From NCBI RefSeq assembly GCF_001645385.1, contig NZ_LVHI01000039.1:62001-126000 (forward strand): 64,000 nucleotides of DNA, read 5' to 3'. The position numbers and the translations under genes were made by a program. Position 1 is the stretch's first letter. Every line of letters starts with the position of its first letter. Positions 35,848 through 44,936 of this stretch are shown piece by piece. Below the pieces are notes generated by a model. It ran no database searches. It worked only from the letters and a program-made list of their open reading frames with translations, and was not told where the DNA came from. Source of the stretch: Rhodococcoides kyotonense (GTDB lineage: Bacteria > Actinomycetota > Actinomycetes > Mycobacteriales > Mycobacteriaceae).

Positions 35848-36765
35848 GTGGCACCTGTACGTATACACCTCGGCCCGACGCACAATGCCGAACTGGCCGA
35901 CGCGATCACCGGCGCGGGAGGCGTCCTCGCACCGCTCGACGACGCCGACGCGGTGGTGTGGACGGCGGGTCCCGATTCGTTCCCGCGTGATCTGCCCGAC
36001 TCGATCCGTTGGGTGCAGCTCTCGTCGGCGGGCGTCGAGTCCTGGTTGGACGCAGGGATCGTCGACGAGAAGAGGACGTGGACGTCCGCCGCCGGCGCCT
36101 ATTCCCGCACGGTCGCACAACACACCATCATGCTGCTGCTGGCCGGTGTCCGACACCTGCCCGAGCAGCTGAAGGCAGACTCCTGGCGGAAGGACGAATT
36201 CGACCCGCGAGTCGGGACGCTGGACGGAAGCACCGTCGCGATCGTCGGGTGCGGCGGCATCGGCCGGGCACTCATCCCGTTCCTGCACGCAGCGGGCGCG
36301 AAAGTGCTGGCGGTGACGCGCTCGGGGGTTCCGGTCGACGGCGCCGCGCTCACGCTGCCCGCCGACCGTGTCGACGAAGTCTGGTCCAACGCAGATCATT
36401 TCGTGATCGCCGCGCCTGCGACGAGCGAAACCGCGCATCTGGTCGACGCGTCCGCGTTCGCCCGCATGAAGCCGTCGTCGTGGGTGGTCAACGTGGCGCG
36501 CGGGGCACTGGTCGACACCGATGCTGCCGTCGACGCAGTGAAGAACGGAGTGATCGGCGGAGTCGCGTTCGACGTCACCGATCCCGAACCACTCCCCGAC
36601 CAGCACCCGTTGTGGTCGCTCGAGAACGCGATCATCACACCTCACGTCGCGAACCCAGCGTCCGGATTGTCGACGGCGCTGGCTGCACACATCGCACGTA
36701 ACGTCGAACTTCGCTGCGCTGGAAGCGAATTGGTAGCCAAGATCGACCCGAACCGGGGCTACTGA
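35848..36765 (+). CDS. D-isomer-specific 2-hydroxyacid dehydrogenase
   Basis: A 305-residue NAD-dependent dehydrogenase. It has the Rossmann loop IVGCGGIGRALIPF, the catalytic Arg in VNVARGALVD, an Asp-Pro-Glu-Pro segment DPEPLPDQHPLW and the catalytic His in IITPHVANP. Such enzymes interconvert 2-oxo and 2-hydroxy acids. The start is the GTG at 35848, about ten bases after AGAAG; a GTG at 35836 adds four residues. It overlaps the convergent LysR gene by seven bp. Confidence 0.87.
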   Translation: MAPVRIHLGPTHNAELADAITGAGGVLAPLDDADAVVWTAGPDSFPRDLPDSIRWVQLSSAGVESWLDAGIVDEKRTWTSAAGAYSRTVAQHTIMLLLAGVRHLPEQLKADSWRKDEFDPRVGTLDGSTVAIVGCGGIGRALIPFLHAAGAKVLAVTRSGVPVDGAALTLPADRVDEVWSNADHFVIAAPATSETAHLVDASAFARMKPSSWVVNVARGALVDTDAAVDAVKNGVIGGVAFDVTDPEPLPDQHPLWSLENAIITPHVANPASGLSTALAAHIARNVELRCAGSELVAKIDPNRGY

Positions 36766-37691
36766 CCTCGTTCGGGCGGACGGGTGTTGGCGGCGACGTA
36801 CTCCGCCAACACCGTCCGTAGCACCTCACGGACCGCTTCGGCGGGTTTGGACAGCGGCTGGTTCGCGGGTGTCCCCAACGACACCTGCACTTCGATGACC
36901 GGTTCGATCCGTCGCAGCTCCAGCCCCTGAACGTTCATCATTCTGCGCGCCACGGACAGCGGTAACACCGTCGCGCCGAGGCCACTTCTGACGGCTTGAC
37001 CCATCAGGGTCACCGATTCGACCTCCGCCACGATCTTCGGTTGTGCCAGAGCGGATTCGAACGCTGCTCCGACGACCTTGCGGATCGTGTGCATCCGGCC
37101 GGGAAGCAGCAGCGGCACTTCGAGCAGGTCGAGCAACGACACGGCGCTACCGACTTCGCCGGGAAGACCGGTTCCCGACGGCGCGACCACCATCAACTCC
37201 TCGGTCAGCAGCCTCTCGAACGTGACGCCCTTGATCGGGCCCGCGTCGTAGAGCAAAGCCATGTCCATGCGGCCGGTCATCATCGCTTCGCTGAGCACAC
37301 CGCCGAAGTTCTCGTTGATATGCAACAGAATCGACGGGTACCGCGCACGGACCGCCGTCAGCAGCGGCAGCGCGATCGCAGCGACGGTGCTGTACGGAGC
37401 AAGCCCCACCGACACGCCGCCGGCCAATTCCCTTCCGACGACACTGACTTCGGCCTGTGCGCTCTCCACCTGCCGCAGAATCACCTGCGCGTGTCGGTAC
37501 AACGCCTTTCCTGCGTCGGTCGGTTCGACGCCCTGTTTGCTGCGAATCAAGAGCTGCTGCCCGAAGTGCGACTCCAACGCCGTCATCTGTTGACTGAGCG
37601 CCGGCTGGGCGATGTGGAGGATGTCCGCTGCGCGCGTGATGCTGCCGGCATCGACGATGCGAACGAACGAGTACAGCCGTCGTGTGTCCAC
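36759..37691 (-). CDS. LysR-family transcriptional regulator
   Basis: A 310-residue LysR-type regulator. The N-terminal winged helix reads SITRAADILHIAQPALSQQMTALE and the effector domain follows, with RSGLGATVLPLSV in the typical position. NAC-like N-terminus (YSFVRIVDAGSITRAA). It is divergent from pxpABC, with 271 bp between start codons that contain two palindromes, and is the likely activator of that cluster. The effector is probably a pathway intermediate. Confidence 0.92.
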   Translation of the reverse strand: MDTRRLYSFVRIVDAGSITRAADILHIAQPALSQQMTALESHFGQQLLIRSKQGVEPTDAGKALYRHAQVILRQVESAQAEVSVVGRELAGGVSVGLAPYSTVAAIALPLLTAVRARYPSILLHINENFGGVLSEAMMTGRMDMALLYDAGPIKGVTFERLLTEELMVVAPSGTGLPGEVGSAVSLLDLLEVPLLLPGRMHTIRKVVGAAFESALAQPKIVAEVESVTLMGQAVRSGLGATVLPLSVARRMMNVQGLELRRIEPVIEVQVSLGTPANQPLSKPAEAVREVLRTVLAEYVAANTRPPERGQ

Positions 37692-37747
37692 TGTTTGTTC
37701 TTCTCTCCTATCGGTTCAGCACAAGGTTTCCTCACCGTTTCAGATGA

Positions 37748-37763
37748 GCTACAGCGCTGTAGC
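37748..37763. promoter_or_regulatory. Perfect 16-bp palindrome, candidate LysR site
   Basis: GCTACAGCGCTGTAGC is perfectly self-complementary and contains the core TACAGCGCTGTA. It is 57 bp before the LysR start and 200 bp before pxpA. LysR proteins usually bind a dyad near their own promoter to activate the divergent gene, so position and symmetry fit. Confidence 0.55.
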
Positions 37764-37811
37764 GATTCACGTGCATCCGACACGCGGGTCCCGCATATTC
37801 CCAGGTGAACC

Positions 37812-37827
37812 AGCATAGGCCTTTGCT
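37812..37827. promoter_or_regulatory. Second palindrome upstream of pxpA
   Basis: AGCATAGGCCTTTGCT has seven of eight paired positions around AGGCCT. It is 136 bp upstream of pxpA and 49 bp from the perfect palindrome, and does not share its sequence. It may bind a second regulator. Confidence 0.35.
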
Positions 37828-37962
37828 ATTACATCACTGCGAACGGGTATTAACGCTCGATCGCCGTTCCTGCGTAGCGTCCGTTCCAACGAGATGCGGC
37901 ACCGGGCGTACAGCCCGCCGTCACCTGACGTTCCACTTCGACAGGCAGAAAGGCAGGAAGCG

Positions 37963-38754
37963 ATGGTTTCCAGAATCGACCTCGTCGCCGATCTGGGCGA
38001 GAGCTTCGGCGCATGGACCATGGGCGAAGACGAGGCGCTGCTCGACCTGCTCACGTCGGCGAATGTCGCCTGCGGCTTCCATGCAGGCGACCCGCGCACG
38101 ATGGACCTGACCGTTCGGCGTTGCGTCGAACGTGGGATTGCCGTCGGCGCGCACCCGAGCTTCCCCGATCTGGCCGGATTCGGCCGTCGCGCAATGGATC
38201 TGACGCCCGACGAGGTACGAACGGACGTCCTGTACCAAATCGGTGCCCTGCAGGCGTTCGCGACGGCGCACGGTACGTCGGTCACGCACGTGGCTCCGCA
38301 CGGCCGGCTCGGCAATCTCGTTGCGACACGACCGGATTACGCCACCGCGGTCGTCGACGCCGTCTGCGCCCTCGACCCGAGCATGATCGTCATGGCGCAG
38401 GACGGCTGCCTCGCGGACGAGGCCCGCACGCGAGGTGTACGCGTCGGAATCGTCGGAATCGCCGATCGCGCGTACCGACCGGACGGCACCCTGGTGCCGC
38501 GCACCGAGCCGGGAGCCGTGATCGAAGACCTCGACGAATTGGTGGCTCGCACGGTGCGCATGGTGGTCGACGGTGTTCTCGACGCGGTCGACGGCACACC
38601 GATCGCCATCGCGGCCGATACCGTTCTACTGCACGGCGACAACCCGGGTGCAGTCCGCACCGCCGCAGCCATTCGAGCTGCTCTCGACGCGGCAGGCGTC
38701 GAGATTCGGGGGTTGCATTCGGACACCGTGCGCCGCGATCGCTGTCCGGCATGA
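37963..38754 (+). CDS. pxpA: 5-oxoprolinase subunit PxpA (LamB/YcsF)
   Basis: A 263-residue LamB/YcsF protein with DLVADLGESFGAW at the N-terminus, NVACGFHAGDP and GAHPSFPDLAGFGRR, and VKPHG-like THVAPHGRLGNL. PxpA, PxpB and PxpC together form the bacterial ATP-dependent 5-oxoprolinase, which opens pyroglutamate to glutamate. AGGAAG lies before the ATG at 37963. Many PxpA proteins have KPHGALYN where this one has APHGRLGN; this departure could reflect a different substrate. It overlaps pxpB by ATGA. Confidence 0.9.
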   Translation: MVSRIDLVADLGESFGAWTMGEDEALLDLLTSANVACGFHAGDPRTMDLTVRRCVERGIAVGAHPSFPDLAGFGRRAMDLTPDEVRTDVLYQIGALQAFATAHGTSVTHVAPHGRLGNLVATRPDYATAVVDAVCALDPSMIVMAQDGCLADEARTRGVRVGIVGIADRAYRPDGTLVPRTEPGAVIEDLDELVARTVRMVVDGVLDAVDGTPIAIAADTVLLHGDNPGAVRTAAAIRAALDAAGVEIRGLHSDTVRRDRCPA

Positions 38755-39443
38755 CGGGCTTGACCATCACCGACTGCGGCGACTCGGCACTGCGAGTCAC
38801 GTCGTCGGCGGCGACGACGGAAGAGAAGTGGGCCCGGGTACACGCCCTGGCGGCCACCCTCGACGCTCGCAGTCCCGTAGGCGTGTTCGGCGCGATCGTG
38901 ACCTACGACGCGCTGCTCGTCGAATTCGATTGCGTGACAACCTCACACGACGCGGTACGGCGGGCCGTCGAGTCCGCAGCACTGGCAGGTGGCGACACAG
39001 AGCATCGCGCACCGCGGTCCTTCGTCGTTCCGGTCGTCTACGGAGGTGCCCACGGTCCCGATCTGGAGCTCGTCGCCTCGGTACTGGGAGTGAGCACGGA
39101 CGAGGTCGTCCGTATCCACTCCTCCGAGCCGCTCACCATGCGTTGCTTCGGGTCTCCGGGCGGAGCGCCCATGCTCGACGGGCCTGCGTTCGAACTTCCC
39201 ATTCCTCGACGGTCCAGTCCACGCCCGAGTGTTCCGGCCGGAGCTGTCGCCGTCGCGGGACGTCAGGCCGTCGTATCCGCCCGACCGGCACCCGGCGGTT
39301 GGCAGGTTCTGGGCCGCACACCTGTCGAACTGGTCGACCTCACGTCGAGCCCGTTGTCGCCGTTCGCCCCGGGAGACACGTTTCGTTTCGAACCCATCGA
39401 CGCTGCGGAGTGGGACGCGTACGCAGGAGGCATCGATGGCTGA
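38751..39443 (+). CDS. pxpB: 5-oxoprolinase subunit PxpB (KipI-like)
   Basis: A 230-residue KipI/PxpB-family protein with ITDCGDSALRVTSS at the start, VPVVYGGAHGPDLELVA, and FGSPGGAPML near the position of the conserved FxPGFxYL. Works with PxpA and PxpC. The canonical phrase ending in GFAYL/GFPYL reads GFGSPGGAPML here, a substitution in an otherwise conserved segment. Overlaps pxpC by eight bp. Confidence 0.88.
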   Translation: MTGLTITDCGDSALRVTSSAATTEEKWARVHALAATLDARSPVGVFGAIVTYDALLVEFDCVTTSHDAVRRAVESAALAGGDTEHRAPRSFVVPVVYGGAHGPDLELVASVLGVSTDEVVRIHSSEPLTMRCFGSPGGAPMLDGPAFELPIPRRSSPRPSVPAGAVAVAGRQAVVSARPAPGGWQVLGRTPVELVDLTSSPLSPFAPGDTFRFEPIDAAEWDAYAGGIDG

Positions 39444-40473
39444 GACCTTGACGATCCTGCAGCCTGGGATCTCCGCCGTCACCGACCTCGGACGGCGGCG
39501 CGCGAGCCGTGTCGGGCAGATGACCGGTGGCGCGTCGGATCAGTACAGCGCCGAGGTCGCGAACGCTCTCGTCGCGAGCGGCCCGACTGCACCGTTGATG
39601 GAACTTATGGCGTTGGACTTCGCCATGGTGCCGAGCACCGACATACTCGTCGCTGTCACCGGCGCCCCGGCCGATGTTCGCGTCGACGGCGTTCGGGCCG
39701 CGCAATGGGAACCCGTGGTGGTTCCGGCAGGCGCGACGCTGTCCGTCACACGGATCCGTCATGGGCTGCGCGTCTACATCGCCGTGCACGGTGCCGTGCA
39801 CGCGCGGTCGTTGATGAACAGTTGCGCACCGGATTCCGTGCTCGGGTTCGGCAATCACCTCGCATCGGGAGACACGATCGAGATCGATGTCGACTGCCCT
39901 CCGATACGACACCCCCATTTCGACATCCCCGTCTTTCGTCTCGGCGCCGCCCGCCCCCGGTTCGGCGACCACTGGGACGTTCCCGTCACCGACGGCCCCG
40001 ACATCGGGGACTTCGGTGGCACCGAGACACGGCTGTTCGACACCACCTTCACCGTCGGTGTCGCCAGCAATCACATCGGACTTCGCCTGGCCCCACCCGA
40101 CGGCCATCGGCTTCCCGAACGCACCGCGGCGACGGAGATGTTGTCCCGCGGTGTTCCGATCGGAGCCGTCGAGGTTCCCGCCGGTAACGAACTTCTCGTC
40201 CTCCATCGAGGACGCGGGGTGACTGCCGGTTACCCGGTGCTCGCCGTCGTCACCACGATCGGCCTGTCACTACTCGGCCAGGCTCGACCCGGCCACACCG
40301 TCCGTTTCACCCGTACCGGCATCGACAGCGCGGTCGCTGCGCACCGACGACGGCAATCCGACATCGATGCAGTGCGGTCGAGAGTCCACACGGTCTTCAC
40401 CGCGCTCGGCATTCCGACTCACGTCGGCCCTGGACCACTACCCAGCTCTGCACTCACACTGGAGTCAGCATGA
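39436..40473 (+). CDS. pxpC: 5-oxoprolinase subunit PxpC (KipA-like)
   Basis: A 345-residue KipA/PxpC protein of the biotin-dependent carboxyltransferase-like family. It has LTILQPGISAVTDLGRRRASRVGQMTGGASD at the N-terminus, which aligns with the family's LQDxGRxGxxxxGxxxxGxxD, then a NALV segment and GYPVLAVVTTIGLSLLGQARPG. AGGAGG precedes the ATG at 39436. Like the other two subunits, it is somewhat divergent (for example TDLGRRRAS for QDxGRxGY). Overlaps the transporter by four bp. Confidence 0.88.
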   Translation: MAETLTILQPGISAVTDLGRRRASRVGQMTGGASDQYSAEVANALVASGPTAPLMELMALDFAMVPSTDILVAVTGAPADVRVDGVRAAQWEPVVVPAGATLSVTRIRHGLRVYIAVHGAVHARSLMNSCAPDSVLGFGNHLASGDTIEIDVDCPPIRHPHFDIPVFRLGAARPRFGDHWDVPVTDGPDIGDFGGTETRLFDTTFTVGVASNHIGLRLAPPDGHRLPERTAATEMLSRGVPIGAVEVPAGNELLVLHRGRGVTAGYPVLAVVTTIGLSLLGQARPGHTVRFTRTGIDSAVAAHRRRQSDIDAVRSRVHTVFTALGIPTHVGPGPLPSSALTLESA

Positions 40474-41813
40474 CAAACGCACTCACCCCGGACACAGGCA
40501 CTGCACCCCCGGCACCGGAGACGACCAAGATTCGCAAGGTCGTCCTGGCCGGTTGTGTCGGCATCTTCGTCGAGCTGTACGACAACGGCATCTTCGCCTT
40601 CATGGCGACGGCGCTGGCCATCGTGTTCTTCGACGTCTCGAAGTCGTCGGATGCCCTGATGCTCGTGTTCGCCGGCTACGCCATCTCGTTCTTCATTCGA
40701 CCGCTCGGCGCCGTGGTCTGCGGCATCCTCGGTGACCGCATCGGCAGACAGAAGATGCTGGTGTTCGTCATCATGCTGATCTCCGTCGCCACCGCAGGAA
40801 TCGGTCTGCTTCCGACCTACCAGGCCATCGGAATCGCTGCTCCCGCGCTGTTGATCCTGCTGCGAATCTTGCAGGGCTTCTCGGTGGGCGGCGAGGCTGC
40901 AGGCGCGATGACGTTCCTCGCCGAGCACGCTCCGGACAACAAGCGCGGTCGAATCACCAGCTACGCCCAGATCGCATCGTTCCTCGCTCTGCTGACCGGC
41001 ACGCTCGTCGCCTTCGCGATGTCGCCCTGGCTGAACGAGGCAGCGATCGACGGCGGCGGCGTCGCGAGTTGGGCATGGCGCGTTCCGTTCCTCGTCGCAA
41101 TTCCGATGGGAATCGCCGGGTGGTACATCCGTCGTGCAATCAGCGACACCCCCAACTTCGAGAAGCTGAAGGCCGAAGGCGGTCTGTCTCGGAACCCGCT
41201 CAAGGAAGCATTCGCGACCCCCGAGCACCGCAAGGCAATGCTGTTGGCCCTGTTCATTCCGCTGATGAACGGCTCCGGTTACTACGTCCTGTTCTCGTAC
41301 ATGCCCACGTTCCTCAAGGGTGAGAGCATCGGATTCTCCACCGGCACCGCGCTGCTCGTCACCGCCGCATCGCTGGTCGCGATCTGCATTGCAATCCCGT
41401 TCATGGGCGCGCTGTCGGACCGGATCGGTCGGAAGAACGTCATTGCCGGAGCGGCTGCGGCCATGGCCGTCGCGGGCATCCCGTGCTACGCACTCATCGC
41501 TACCGGCAACGTCGCCCTCGCCGTCCTCGGCGCCTGCGTCATGGCCGTCATCTTCGCCGGACACACTGCCGTCATCCACATCCTGATCGTGGAGCTGTTC
41601 CCCACCCGCGTTCGCTACTCCGCGTACGGCCTCGGGTACAACATCTCCTCCGCTCTGTTCGGTGGAACGGCTCCGCTGCTGATGACCTGGCTCATCCCCC
41701 ACTTCGGAATCTACGTCCCTGCCTACTACGCGGTGATCACCGCGATCGGCACGCTCATCGCCGTCAGCACCATCACCGACCGCGCCCACGAACCGCTTCG
41801 GGACACTCTCTAA
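40470..41813 (+). CDS. MFS transporter, metabolite:H+ symporter type
   Basis: A 447-residue, 12-segment major-facilitator protein of the MHS (proline/betaine, alpha-ketoglutarate permease) subfamily. It has GILGDRIGRQKMLV after segment two and the MHS-typical LRILQGFSVGGEAAGAMTFLAEHAP. MHS proteins import carboxylic or amino acids with protons. Coupled to pxpC by ATGA, so it is the likely uptake system for the cluster's substrate. Confidence 0.9.
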   Translation: MTNALTPDTGTAPPAPETTKIRKVVLAGCVGIFVELYDNGIFAFMATALAIVFFDVSKSSDALMLVFAGYAISFFIRPLGAVVCGILGDRIGRQKMLVFVIMLISVATAGIGLLPTYQAIGIAAPALLILLRILQGFSVGGEAAGAMTFLAEHAPDNKRGRITSYAQIASFLALLTGTLVAFAMSPWLNEAAIDGGGVASWAWRVPFLVAIPMGIAGWYIRRAISDTPNFEKLKAEGGLSRNPLKEAFATPEHRKAMLLALFIPLMNGSGYYVLFSYMPTFLKGESIGFSTGTALLVTAASLVAICIAIPFMGALSDRIGRKNVIAGAAAAMAVAGIPCYALIATGNVALAVLGACVMAVIFAGHTAVIHILIVELFPTRVRYSAYGLGYNISSALFGGTAPLLMTWLIPHFGIYVPAYYAVITAIGTLIAVSTITDRAHEPLRDTL

Positions 41814-41823
41814 GGACTCTGTC

Positions 41824-42579
41824 ATGCCATTCAGCGACTACAGCACTGCCCTCGTCACCGGAGCGAACACCGGAATGGGCGCCGCCGCCACCGAACTGCT
41901 CACCAAACGCGGAATCACCGTGTACGGCCTCGCCCGCGATGCTGCCAAACTCGACGACGTCGCATCACGGACCGGAATGATTCCGCTCGCCGTGGACGTC
42001 ACCGACACAGCCGCATTGACTGCAGCTGTCGGGGATCTCGACATCGACATTCTCGTCAACAACGCAGGCGTGTCGGCGACGGGCAACATCCTCGACGCCA
42101 GCGAGGAATCCGTCGACGCGATGGTCGACGTCAATCTCCGCGCCGTGCTCCATCTGTGCCGGCTGCTTCTGCCGGGCATGGTCGAACGCGACCGCGGACA
42201 CGTCGTCAACATCAGCTCCATCGCCGGTCTGTACAACTTCTACGGACACACCGCCTACCACGCCACGAAGGCTGCGGTGCACCAGATTTCGCGCCAGCTC
42301 CGCAACGACACCAAGGGCAAGCGCATACGCGTCACCGAGATCTGCCCCGGCCGCGTCGAGACCGAGATCTTCGGTCGCAATCTCGGCGGAACACCGGAAG
42401 CCATGAAGGAAGCGTGGGACACGTTCTACGAGGGCTTCGAATCGATCACCACCAAGGACATCGCCGACGCCATCGAGTTCGCACTCGATGCACCGCGCCA
42501 CGTCAACATGGGCCTGATGGAGATCATGCCGACGTTCCAGGTCCCCGGCGGCCTCGACTTCGTGCGGCGCAATGACTGA
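41824..42579 (+). CDS. SDR, 3-hydroxy-acid-type
   Basis: A 251-residue SDR with TGANTGMGAAA, NNAGVSATGNILD and catalytic YHATK (HTAYHATKAAVHQISRQLR). The motif VTEICPGRVETEIFGRN at the substrate side is like the YdfG/3-hydroxy acid dehydrogenase group that oxidises serine or hydroxy acids. It starts ten bp after the transporter and overlaps the next dehydrogenase by eight bp, so it lies within the operon. Confidence 0.85.
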   Translation: MPFSDYSTALVTGANTGMGAAATELLTKRGITVYGLARDAAKLDDVASRTGMIPLAVDVTDTAALTAAVGDLDIDILVNNAGVSATGNILDASEESVDAMVDVNLRAVLHLCRLLLPGMVERDRGHVVNISSIAGLYNFYGHTAYHATKAAVHQISRQLRNDTKGKRIRVTEICPGRVETEIFGRNLGGTPEAMKEAWDTFYEGFESITTKDIADAIEFALDAPRHVNMGLMEIMPTFQVPGGLDFVRRND

Positions 42580-43603
42580 GACGACGCTCGGCGTGGTCGC
42601 ACACGCAGCCGACGACCTGCGCGTCGAACAGGTGCCGGTTCGCCGTCCTGCTGCCGACGAGGCCGTCGTCGAGATCGCGTTCGGCGGAATCTGCGGATCC
42701 GATCTGCACTACTGGACGCACGGCGCCGCAGGCGAGTCCATCTTGAAAGCTCCGATGCTTCTGGGCCACGAAGTGGTCGGCACGGTCGCGGCGGCGGCGG
42801 CCGACGGAAGCGGTCCCGCCGCCGGGACCCGTGTCGCGGTGCACCCTGCCACCCCGAAGCCCGGCACCGTGCGTCATCCCGAGGATCGGCCGAACCTCTC
42901 ACCAGGATGCACCTATCTCGGTAGCGCGGCCCAATTTCCCCACACCGAGGGAGCTTTCGCGAAGTACTCGGTGCTGCCGAGTCGCATGCTGCGCCCTCTG
43001 CCCGACACTCTGGACTTCCGCACGGCTGCCGTCGCGGAACCGGCCGCGGTGGCATGGCACGCGGTTGCACGTGCCGGCGACGTGACGGGAAAGAAGGCGC
43101 TCGTCGTCGGATGCGGACCCATCGGCGCACTCGTCGTCGCGGTGCTGGCACGCGCCGGTGCCGCCGAGATCGTCGCGGTCGACCTGCACGAGACGCCGCG
43201 TGAGATCGCCCGGTCGGTGGGTGCAACCCGCACCCTCGACGCCTCGGACTCCGAATCGATTGCCTGCGTCGATTCCGACGTTGTCATCGAGTGCTCCGGC
43301 AATCGATTCGGTCTCGAGTCGGCCATCCGCGGTGCGACGCGCGGTGGCCGAGTGGTCATGCTCGGACTGCTTCCGACCGGAATGCAGCCTGCTCCACTGT
43401 CTCTCGTCATCACGCGCGAACTCGAGCTGGTCGGTTCCTTCCGATTCAACAGCGAAATCGACGACGTCCTCGAGGCGCTGGCCGACGGTTCGCTCGACGC
43501 GAGCGCCGTGGTCACCCATACCTTCGGCGTCGACGATGCTCTCGAAGCATTCGCCGTCGCCAAGGATTCCGCACACTCCGGCAAGGTCCTGCTCGAGTTC
43601 TGA
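42572..43603 (+). CDS. L-idonate 5-dehydrogenase-like MDR
   Basis: A 343-residue medium-chain dehydrogenase. Catalytic zinc ligands Cys41 (GGICGSDLHYW), His66 and Glu67 (GHEVVG) are present, and the Rossmann loop is VVGCGPIGAL. The phrase LGSAAQFPHTEGAFA is typical of L-idonate 5-dehydrogenase. The structural-zinc loop is degenerate: where four cysteines are usual there is only one (PKPGTVRHPEDRPNLSPGC). It probably oxidises a polyol or hydroxy acid of the pathway. Confidence 0.82.
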   Translation: MTETTLGVVAHAADDLRVEQVPVRRPAADEAVVEIAFGGICGSDLHYWTHGAAGESILKAPMLLGHEVVGTVAAAAADGSGPAAGTRVAVHPATPKPGTVRHPEDRPNLSPGCTYLGSAAQFPHTEGAFAKYSVLPSRMLRPLPDTLDFRTAAVAEPAAVAWHAVARAGDVTGKKALVVGCGPIGALVVAVLARAGAAEIVAVDLHETPREIARSVGATRTLDASDSESIACVDSDVVIECSGNRFGLESAIRGATRGGRVVMLGLLPTGMQPAPLSLVITRELELVGSFRFNSEIDDVLEALADGSLDASAVVTHTFGVDDALEAFAVAKDSAHSGKVLLEF

Positions 43604-43716
43604 GCCTGCGCGTCATCGCCGATCGTTATATCCCGAGAACGAACAGGTCTTGGGCATCAGGAACATTCGACGCTAGCGTCGATGTCGACACCACCATATT
43701 CACCCGAGGAGATCAC

Positions 43717-44928
43717 ATGTCTTCGCCCCTTCTCGCCTCGCGTGTCACCCGCATGCGTGAGTCTCCGAGTGTTGCAGCGGCACAACGGGTTCGGGAACTG
43801 AAGGCCGAAGGGCGATCGATCCTCGATCTCACCGTCGGTGAACCCGACTTCGACACACCGGACCACATCAAGACGGCCGCGATCGCGGCGATGCAATCCG
43901 GATTGACCAAATACACTGCCGTCAACGGCATTCCAGTACTGCGCGAAGCGATCTCCAAGCGGTTGATGGAGAAGACAGGTCTCGACTACGACGCGTCGCG
44001 CATCACCATCGGCGGTGGCGCGAAGCAAGTCATCTTCCTCGCGCTGATGGCGACGGTCGAAGCCGGCGTCGAGGTTGTCGTCCCCTCCCCGTACTGGGTC
44101 TCGTACCCGGACATGGTCGAGGCGCACGACGGCACCCCCGTCGTCGTCGACTGCCCCGAGTCGGACGGATTCCTGCTGACGCCGGAACGTCTCGAAGCTG
44201 CCATCACACCGGCCACCCGCTGGGTCATCCTGAACACCCCGTCGAACCCCACCGGCGCGATCTACGACGCGGACAGGTTGGCGGCGTTGGCCGCGGTGCT
44301 CGACAGGCACCCGCATGTCCACGTGCTCTCCGACGAGATCTACGACGAGATCTGCTATCTCGACGCCCCCGCTCCCACGCTGCTCGGCATCGCACCCCAC
44401 CTGCGCGATCGCGTCTTCCTCACCAACGGCGTGTCGAAGTCGTACGCGATGACCGGCTGGCGGCTGGGTTACGGCGTCGGCAATCCGGAGCTGGTCGGCG
44501 CGATCAACAAGTTGCAGTCTCAGTCGTCGTCGTGCCCGTCGTCGATCAGCCAGGCTGCTGCCGCCGAGGCGCTGTCCGGTGATCAGAGTTTCGTCACGGA
44601 GTCGGTGGCGAGTTACCGACACCGACGCGACGTCGTGTTCGAGTTGCTCGACGCCGTGGACGGGCTCGACCCCGTACTCCCGCAGGGTGCGTTCTACCTC
44701 TTCGTCGGCTGCTCCTCCCTGATCGGCGCGCGCACACCCGAGGGTGTCGAACTCCGTAGCGATCAGGATGTCGTTCTCTACCTGCTCGATCACGCTTCGG
44801 TCGCGACGATCCAGGGGTCCGCGTACGGCGCGGACGGGTACTTCCGGGTCTCGTTCGCCACGTCCGAGGACGTTCTACGTTCCGCCGCGGCCAGTATCTC
44901 CGCAGCCGTCTCGTCACTGACTCGATAG
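43717..44928 (+). CDS. Class I/II aminotransferase (aspartate-type)
   Basis: A 403-residue PLP-dependent aminotransferase of the fold-type I, AspC-like (Ib) group. The NPTG motif is at 177-180, the PLP-binding region contains SDEIYDE at 205-211, and the catalytic Lys is Lys241 in GVSKSYAMTGWRLGY. GAGGAG precedes the ATG at 43717. Likely converts a glutamate analogue, released by PxpABC, to its 2-oxo acid. 113 bp separate it from the preceding gene, so it may have its own promoter. Confidence 0.92.
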   Translation: MSSPLLASRVTRMRESPSVAAAQRVRELKAEGRSILDLTVGEPDFDTPDHIKTAAIAAMQSGLTKYTAVNGIPVLREAISKRLMEKTGLDYDASRITIGGGAKQVIFLALMATVEAGVEVVVPSPYWVSYPDMVEAHDGTPVVVDCPESDGFLLTPERLEAAITPATRWVILNTPSNPTGAIYDADRLAALAAVLDRHPHVHVLSDEIYDEICYLDAPAPTLLGIAPHLRDRVFLTNGVSKSYAMTGWRLGYGVGNPELVGAINKLQSQSSSCPSSISQAAAAEALSGDQSFVTESVASYRHRRDVVFELLDAVDGLDPVLPQGAFYLFVGCSSLIGARTPEGVELRSDQDVVLYLLDHASVATIQGSAYGADGYFRVSFATSEDVLRSAAASISAAVSSLTR

Positions 44929-44936
44929 GAATTCTC

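Noticed and set aside
40419-41825. A 468-codon minus-strand open frame
   Set aside because: It is the complement of the MHS transporter; the product is low-complexity and charged with no motif.
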